Shown piece after piece: positions 57,068 to 62,460 of a DNA stretch of 62,460 nucleotides. This DNA comes from Cylindrobasidium torrendii FP15055 ss-10. Taxonomy: Eukaryota; Basidiomycota; Agaricomycetes; Agaricales; Physalacriaceae. Where the stretch lies: NCBI GenBank assembly GCA_000934385.1, contig KN880574.1, positions 1 through 62,460 on the forward strand, given 5' to 3'. How positions within the stretch are numbered: position 1 is the stretch's first letter; the number at the start of each line of letters is the position of its first letter. The notes under the pieces are model-generated. The model did not search any database. It saw only the letters and a list, made by a program, of their open reading frames with translations, and was not told where the DNA came from. The position numbers were made by a program, and so were the translations under genes.

Positions 57068-58229
57068 ATGGACTTCGACGACGTGAGAACGCCGCTGGCA
57101 CAAAACGCGCACTATGTGGAGGCCGGTTGGTAGTCACTCAAAGTTGCCTGCATTCTCGCCAACTTTGCCAGATAATGAATCGGACGAAGACGACGATGTC
57201 GTTGGCTTTACCGACCCTTCAATGGGCGCGTCGCCGATGACCCCGCAAATGCCGGACAAAGGAAAAGGACGCGCTCGAGAACCGGATGTTCTGGCACCGC
57301 CAGGAAGCTCTATAATCTCAGGAAACATCGGGAGTTCGAGTACAGCACCGTCGCGCCAGAGTATAGGAGGAGTACAAGTTGAGACTCGGTGCGTGACCAT
57401 CAGTTGTGCACGATCTACTATAAATTGACGCGTCTCTCTCTAGATATACTGGCGCAGATACGCTCGACGAGCCAATATCCACAACCATTGTGTGTCGGCC
57501 GTCTGTATTCGAGACTACTGTTCTAACACTTCTAGGCGCGAGATCTCATTTCTATCTACCACAAACTAATACAAGTCCTCTATCCTCGACGATCAACGGG
57601 GAGAGAAGTTCTTCGTGATTGGGATCTGTGGGGGCCCTTAGTCTTATGTCTTTGCCTCGGGGTCATGCTCAGTATCAACGCGCCGGCAGACCAGTCTCTC
57701 GGCACATTCACCAGCGTCATTGCTATATGCTCTATAGGCGCCCTCATTGTCACTGTTCAAGCCAAAGTAAGCACCACTGCGTTCCTTTGATACCCACTAT
57801 CTCATGCCCCTTCTTAGCTTCTAGGTGGCCGAGTGTGCGTCGTTTCTCAGATACAAACCGCGTGCCCTAACATCTTGAAGCTCTTTCTTCCAAGGACTCT
57901 GCACACTTGGTTATTGTCTAGCACCTCTCAATGTAGCTGCCCTTATATCATGCTTTGTTCGAGTGATTTACATCCGCGCACCAATTGCGCTACTCTGTTG
58001 GGCTTGGTGCATTTGGGGTACGTCTTCTTTCCGTCGCTCTCAACGGTTTCTAACCTCCCAAAAGCTGCAGTAAACTTCTTGGACGGGACGAAAATCGACC
58101 AGCAGAGAATTCTTCTCGCCGTATACCCACTTTTGTACGTTCGTCATACCCCAAGCTTGTAAGGCCACGAGCTTATTGATGCGCAGACTGTTCTACTTTA
58201 TTTTGGCGTGGATGATTTTGATCCAGTAA
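57068..58229 (+). CDS. Yip1-domain Golgi protein (Yip4/YIPF6-like)
   Basis: Eight or so exons. The cytosolic N-terminus (MDFDDVRTPLAQNAHYVEAD, acidic, Pro-rich) is followed by TLDEPISTTIARDLISIYHK, LIQVLYPRRSTGREVLRDWD, LWGPLVLCLCLGVMLS and four more hydrophobic segments: TSVIAICSIGALIVTVQAK, FQGLCTLGYCLAPLNVAALI, IRAPIALLCWAWCIW and VYPLLLFYFILAWMILIQ. DLWGPL, FQGLCTLGYCLAPL and the short C-terminus are typical of YIPF6/Yip4. Yip proteins bind Rab/Ypt GTPases and function in Golgi and ER vesicle traffic. The stop is at 58229. Confidence 0.88.
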
Positions 58230-58805
58230 TGAATACGAGCCTGCGGCATTTGAATTAAGGGCGAGGAATATTTGTACTAGTATGGCCATTGCCCATCGAG
58301 TCTTTGTACTCGTTGTGAAATTGACAACTCATACGCATCGGTATCGCGCCAGCATTATACGTGGAGGGTGCTGTCTTGTTGCCCACTCGAGCTATCAATT
58401 GGTCAGGGTGACTTAGTGTTGTCGCGTTTTGCCTTGTGCTTACCAATAATTACCTCTTTCAAGTCTGTGCCATCACTACTTCCATTGTACGGGTGTATTC
58501 CGCAGAAACAGCACCTACACAATAGTAAAGAAAAATTTGCTTGTCATAGATTGGAAGACATACGGTATGCAGTGAAAACCGTCGTGCAGTGCAATATGTA
58601 ACATTGTGATTCCGTTTGTCCTAAAGATGTAGGGTCTTCAGGCGAAGACTATATACACAGACATAGGTAGACCATAGACCAAGTAGGGGAAGCGGCGCAA
58701 AGATCAGAGCAAATAATAAATAATTAAGGAGGGTTAATACCAAGTAAGAAGAGTTCATAAGTAGTCGTATCGTCACATATTGGGCACTTCTTTAGCGCCT
58801 GAGAG
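58230..58805. other. convergent 3' spacer
   Basis: 576 bp between the Yip4-like stop and the SUN-domain stop. No gene is seen. Confidence 0.6.
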
Positions 58806-61178
58806 CTATGCCTCGTCGAGAACACTCTGTGCCAATGCTGGCGGGGGCCTCTCGTGCGGCTCCCCGTGCACCCTAAACCTGTAGAGACAAGTGTGATCTG
58901 GGTGTCCCCAGTTGTTCTTCACCATCAGCACAACGATGCCGAAGTCCACCCCGAGAGCCCTGACCTCCTCATCCACCGGGAACGTCTGGATGTGGTTTGG
59001 AGAGTAGATGTTGTAGGAGAAACTCGAAAGCTTCACCCAAAGTTTATCAGGAATGAACTTCTGCTCAAACCATCCGTGCGCGATTTCTCGTGGGTAAACC
59101 TCTTCAGTCTCGTCCGGAACTGCCTCGCCGCGCTCGACCGCTTGTGCACGGCGACCAGCCTTCTCGGCACGCCATGCCTCCACTTTGGCAAGGTTCGTTG
59201 ACTTGTCGTCCACCAAGCCCCACACCTCCATAGCGCGCGGTGCCGTAGCTATGTTCTGTGCGACAGAGGAAGGTATGTGATCAACAGTGACCTCGGATAT
59301 GAACAAGTGCCGAGACAGGATGACGCCCAATTGCCCACTGGATCCTGACATGGCGAAACACATCCCAGGCGAAAGGTCGGGGTGGAGCGCATTCGATGGA
59401 CCAGGGCCCTTGGCAGCGCCATAGTCGGTCGCGATCTCCATGCGGTCGTCGTTGAGTCTGGGATGAATACGGCCACCACCAGTGTAGAGGGCCCAGTCGG
59501 GTTTTCCAGTAACGTCGTTGAAGAGCGCCCAGCGCACCATCTGCTCGATGAGGCCTGTAACATCCTTCCCATCCGAGGACTTGACAGTGAGACCCTTCTT
59601 GCCAACGCGCTCCAACCAAGACAGGCCTGCAGCAGCAGAGCCAGTCTTCGCAACACTTTTTGCGACATCGAGGGCTTCCTTGACGCTACCTTCAGCAGAG
59701 GCAAGCCTGTTTTCCAGAGCCTTGAGCCTGGCGCGCGCTTCTTCATCCGTCCCAATGTCGCCCGTGCCAGATGATGGGGAGTGTGACTGCATCTGCGCCT
59801 GTAGAATCTCGAGTTCCTTCCTCATGGCAGCCATAACGTTGTTCGTTGCAGAACGATAATGGTCTTCGGCCTCGGCGACCCTGGCTGCATCTTGTTGCAC
59901 TTTCTTCTCCAGCGAAGTGATCTTGTGGGCTATGTCAGACGTTGAGCGCGATTCACTTTCAACCTTTGAGCGTAGGCGGTCGGAGTCGGTAACGAGGTCC
60001 TTGAGTGTGTTTTCGATGTCAAGCAAACGAGTGTTGAATTCAGATATGTCCGCGGCCGGTTCGCCCGGGGGGCGATATCCACGTCCAGGGAATGAGGGTG
60101 AAAGATTGGATAGTGGCTCCCGCAAGAAATGCCATGCAGCGGCAAGAGTGAGACCGATAATGAGATACGAAAGGAGGCCATTGAGTGAACCCCGGAGCAG
60201 CCAGGTTGCGGGTGTCTTGAAGATTGTGTTGAGAATGGTACCGAGCACACGACCGCATAACCAAAGGATAGCAGAAAATATGGAATTGATCCCATTGAGA
60301 ATAAAAGCAACACCTTTGTAGGATGTGTTGATGCTCTTGCCGAGAGTGGCACCGACTGAGGCGGCGCGCCGAGGAGCTGGGCGCGGTTCCTCCAGAGAGG
60401 TGTCAAGTGAGGTGTCGATGGCCATACTATCTTCGGCCGGGCGCGGCTGTGGATGCAGCGAGGTATTTCGAAGGGGCTGTAGTGGGTTTTCTAGGGAAAG
60501 GGATGGGGGCTGCATGTCGGTGGTTAGTGAGTTAAAAATGCGTCGGGAGCTGCTGCACACCTCGGTTTCCTCTTCTTCTTCGCTTTCCGGTTGTCCTGCA
60601 ACCTTGGGGCCCCTTTTCCTCTTTTTCCGTTGCTTAGATTCACTGATAGTAGGCAGTGTGGTAACTCTCCCAGCATCCTTCTTCTTGAACTTGCGTCGAC
60701 GCTGCCCATCATCGGATCCTTCATCTTCGGACTCGTCGAGTTCGGACATAGATGGCTTGTATGCCTTGTTGTCGGTAGACATGCCACCACGCTTCTGGGT
60801 TGGTTTGCGCCTGTTCTGGTTCTGGAAGTCGCGTTCCTCGTTGGAGTAGTCGTAACTATTATTGACAGCTTCGGCTGGTTCCTGCGAGCGTTGGCGTGCA
60901 TATACAGAAAAAGGTTTGAGAGCCTGGGAGGCAAGGTTTGACACAGATTTCAGAGGATTTTCGAAAGAGTCTTCGCCCTCGGAGTCTGGTACGACTGTTG
61001 CCGACTGTGTTTTCGAGAGCGGTCGAGTGACCCCACTGCTAGCTCCAAGGGGTCGCCGAGAGGGTGGTGCTGCGAACCGCCGGCCAGTGTTTGCGGCCTC
61101 GTATTCAACGGATGTACTTCGTGGGACTGCGCGGTTGGATGTGCTGCCAGCAGCCCATGCTGCGTTGGGGTTGCTCAT
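58806..61178 (-). CDS. SUN-domain nuclear envelope protein (Sad1-like)
   Basis: The frame reads through 60510-60560, which looks like a 51-nt intron; removing it gives 773 residues. The N-terminal nucleoplasmic half is disordered with basic patches (RRRKFKKKDAG, KQRKKRKRGPK). A hydrophobic region with a transmembrane helix lies around GLLSYLIIGLTLAAAWHFL. A coiled coil follows, then the SUN domain (WALYTGGGRIHPRLND, GKMCFAMSGSSGQLGVIL-like, VTVDHIPSSVAQNI, APRAMEVWGLVDD, LGVDFGIVVLMVKNNWGHPD). SUN proteins span the inner nuclear membrane and pair with KASH proteins to form LINC complexes; Sad1 also tethers the spindle pole body. The start at MSNPNAAWAA (61178) is chosen; an open upstream extension to 61454 has no domain. 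Confidence 0.88.
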   Translation of the reverse strand: MSNPNAAWAAGSTSNRAVPRSTSVEYEAANTGRRFAAPPSRRPLGASSGVTRPLSKTQSATVVPDSEGEDSFENPLKSVSNLASQALKPFSVYARQRSQEPAEAVNNSYDYSNEERDFQNQNRRKPTQKRGGMSTDNKAYKPSMSELDESEDEGSDDGQRRRKFKKKDAGRVTTLPTISESKQRKKRKRGPKVAGQPESEEEEETEVCSSSRRIFNSLTTDMQPPSLSLENPLQPLRNTSLHPQPRPAEDSMAIDTSLDTSLEEPRPAPRRAASVGATLGKSINTSYKGVAFILNGINSIFSAILWLCGRVLGTILNTIFKTPATWLLRGSLNGLLSYLIIGLTLAAAWHFLREPLSNLSPSFPGRGYRPPGEPAADISEFNTRLLDIENTLKDLVTDSDRLRSKVESESRSTSDIAHKITSLEKKVQQDAARVAEAEDHYRSATNNVMAAMRKELEILQAQMQSHSPSSGTGDIGTDEEARARLKALENRLASAEGSVKEALDVAKSVAKTGSAAAGLSWLERVGKKGLTVKSSDGKDVTGLIEQMVRWALFNDVTGKPDWALYTGGGRIHPRLNDDRMEIATDYGAAKGPGPSNALHPDLSPGMCFAMSGSSGQLGVILSRHLFISEVTVDHIPSSVAQNIATAPRAMEVWGLVDDKSTNLAKVEAWRAEKAGRRAQAVERGEAVPDETEEVYPREIAHGWFEQKFIPDKLWVKLSSFSYNIYSPNHIQTFPVDEEVRALGVDFGIVVLMVKNNWGHPDHTCLYRFRVHGEPHERPPPALAQSVLDEA

Positions 61179-61948
61179 ATCGGCAGCTTGAGCAATAACG
61201 GATGCGAGGCGGACGGATGTATCGTTTACAGACCACTTCGTGGGACGAGTCAAGAGTGCGCCGTCGTCTTGATCGGTCCTTGGACGCTCACGTGAAGAAG
61301 TCTGCTCTTTGGGCGGAGATCGAGACCGGAATGCTGGTGGTCTGCGACGAGGGCTATCAGTGGACGCGATGACGACGAATAATGCGCGCGACGCACCCTG
61401 ACGAGTGTGATGTCGCTGGTCCTGGCCGTTCTGAGCCAAATGCTGGCTTTCCAAGGAACGTGTTGTGATCTAAGCGTCTGCCTTGTCCAAGAGGTGTTCC
61501 AGAAAATGACATGAAAGTGCGCGAGACAGCACGCAGAAGATGTGATTCAGCGTGCAAGAACGAGGTCAAGATGAGGGAGTGTCACAGTTCGCGCGTGGCA
61601 AGCATGTGTTGGCACCTATTTGGCCAATTTCGACATCCAAAGACCACTTGATGATCACCCTTTGTTCTACAATACCACAATGGTCTTTGTCGTTTAAGCA
61701 TGACACACGGGTGATAGTCTCAGTCATTGACACAATAGAATAACGGAGGCTTTACTTGCAGCCAGATTGCAGCGACAAAATCGACAACAGCGAGTCGCTA
61801 CAGAAATCAAACAGTGATTCTACATTGATATTTTCCGTTTGGCGGAAGCCATTTGACTCGACAAGACCTTTTCTCAATGCTTTCCAGGGAATCTGAGCCG
61901 GTACAGGCTTCGCTTGGGACCCTGAGATTCAGCCTTGGTGGCGCAGGA

Positions 61949-62075
61949 CCCCCGAATATCCGGGGGCATCACTGGTACCAAATCGGACACCGACCCGCCG
62001 CGTAGCGGCGAAACTTTTGGTACCAAATCGGACATGGAGGGCCAAATTTTGGCGGAAGCATGCCCCAAAATCGGA
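61949..62075. repeat. degenerate direct repeats with hairpins, transposon-like
   Basis: The core AAATCGGACA (AAAATCGGACA in the third copy) occurs three times, with its T at 61983, 62028 and 62071 (spacing 45 and 43 bp). The first two copies are preceded by the palindrome GGTACC. Between copies are the hairpin CGCCGC-GTA-GCGGCG and CCAAATTTTGG. Just before lies CCCCCG-N6-CGGGGG (61949-61966). This layout resembles the subterminal repeats of a fungal DNA transposon or MITE, but no transposase is seen. Confidence 0.6.
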
Positions 62076-62104
62076 CATCGTTGAGGTCAGGATGCCCACC
62101 CACC

Positions 62105-62155
62105 GACGTAGGTCGTGGGCTGGTAAGTGGAGTGTCGTAGGTTCGAACCAATTGT
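62105..62155 (+). other. B-box-like motif (tRNA/SINE-like), weak
   Basis: GGTTCGAACCA at about 62140 matches the RNA polymerase III B box (GGTTCGANNCC). It is preceded by TGGTAAGTGG, an A-box-like match only about 10 nt upstream. The spacing and stems do not make a tRNA, so this could be a tRNA-derived fragment or chance. Confidence 0.25.
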
Positions 62156-62460
62156 GAGACCAACATTTCTACTGCAGACATTCTATGGCATAATCAACCT
62201 CTGCTTTCTCACGATACATTTCCTTCTCTATAACGGTGGTACTGGCCAGTAATAGTGAGCCCGACACGGTTTGGTTGTTCATAATTCACGACAAGGAAAG
62301 TCAAGCCTATGAGGATGGTGTCTATGAGGAGCTTCGTAGCTGTCTGGTAGCTGTAATTCCGATTTATTGAAGTCCGTGCATCACAGAATTAATAAAATCA
62401 TTATCTAGGCCGGATACACTATAATGATTTATTGATGAGGGACATACTTTATAACGGCGA

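Larger units (their letters stand above)
61455..62460. other. right-edge intergenic DNA with repeat debris
   Basis: No supported gene. From about 61930 the DNA becomes rich in short inverted and direct repeats, listed separately. The last 75 bp are A+T rich with an imperfect inverted repeat: AATAAAATCATTAT near 62391 and ATAATGATTTATT near 62431. Confidence 0.55.

Noticed and set aside
62105..62155. A tRNA gene
   Set aside because: A B-box-like sequence is present, but the T-arm does not pair, the A and B boxes are too close, and no cloverleaf can be drawn.
1..62460. CRISPR arrays, bacterial operons or rRNA genes
   Set aside because: None seen; the intron structure and gene families are those of a fungal nuclear genome.

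Overview
The window is nuclear DNA of a filamentous basidiomycete, most likely an Agaricomycete. Genes are compact and packed on both strands. Most are cut by many short introns (about 45-63 nt) with GTGCGT/GTAAGT-type donors and CTRAC-like branch sites. The families fit: DUF6533 and DUF6534 seven-helix proteins, Agaricomycete-type F-box proteins, Ser/Thr-rich GPI proteins with a Kre9/Knh1-like head, and GH5 and PL3 secreted enzymes. The sequence alone does not fix the genus. I saw no rRNA gene, CRISPR array or complete transposon.

Layout. 0.1-0.2 kb: a perfect 15-bp foldback. 0.7-1.4 kb: a small acidic protein. 1.6-4.5 kb: a tandem duplication of an F-box-like gene, second copy frameshifted. 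4.8-10.6 kb: an STB6-like protein and the pH-signalling scaffold Rim20/PalA, head to tail. 10.9-14.6 kb: a DUF6534 membrane protein and a paraoxonase-like beta-propeller sharing a 217-bp divergent promoter. 14.9-19.4 kb: an NCX-type cation exchanger and an Ntn-type asparaginase. 19.8-25.0 kb: an alpha-amylase facing an MFS sugar transporter. 26.6-27.5 kb: a GPI-anchored Kre9-like protein whose reading frame needs a 2-nt exon. 28.5-36.3 kb: an unknown intronless nuclear-type protein, an NADP-dependent reductase and the checkpoint kinase Bub1. 37-46 kb: a ferritin-like GPI protein, an isochorismatase-family hydrolase, a pectate lyase, an endoglucanase and Gdt1. 46.5-54.0 kb: a Zn2Cys6 regulator, the splicing factor Spp2 and alkaline phosphatase. 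55.4-61.2 kb: a DUF6533 protein, a Yip4/YIPF6-like Golgi protein and a SUN-domain protein. The last 0.6 kb holds degenerate direct repeats and hairpins that look like transposon debris.

How the genes relate. Most neighbours are unrelated housekeeping and secretory genes. The clearest functional pair is amylase plus sugar permease (starch use). The pectate lyase and GH5 endoglucanase, with TATA boxes close to their starts, form a small plant-cell-wall group. The Zn2Cys6 gene has a near-ideal CGG palindrome about 95 bp upstream of its own start, suggesting autoregulation.

The strongest unusual signal is the 2-nt exon at 27191-27192. Two canonical introns of 53 and 51 nt flank a TT dinucleotide that restores both the frame and the conserved family sequence. 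Exon coordinates were derived by hand from splice signals, frame and family knowledge; none has been checked against RNA or a database.
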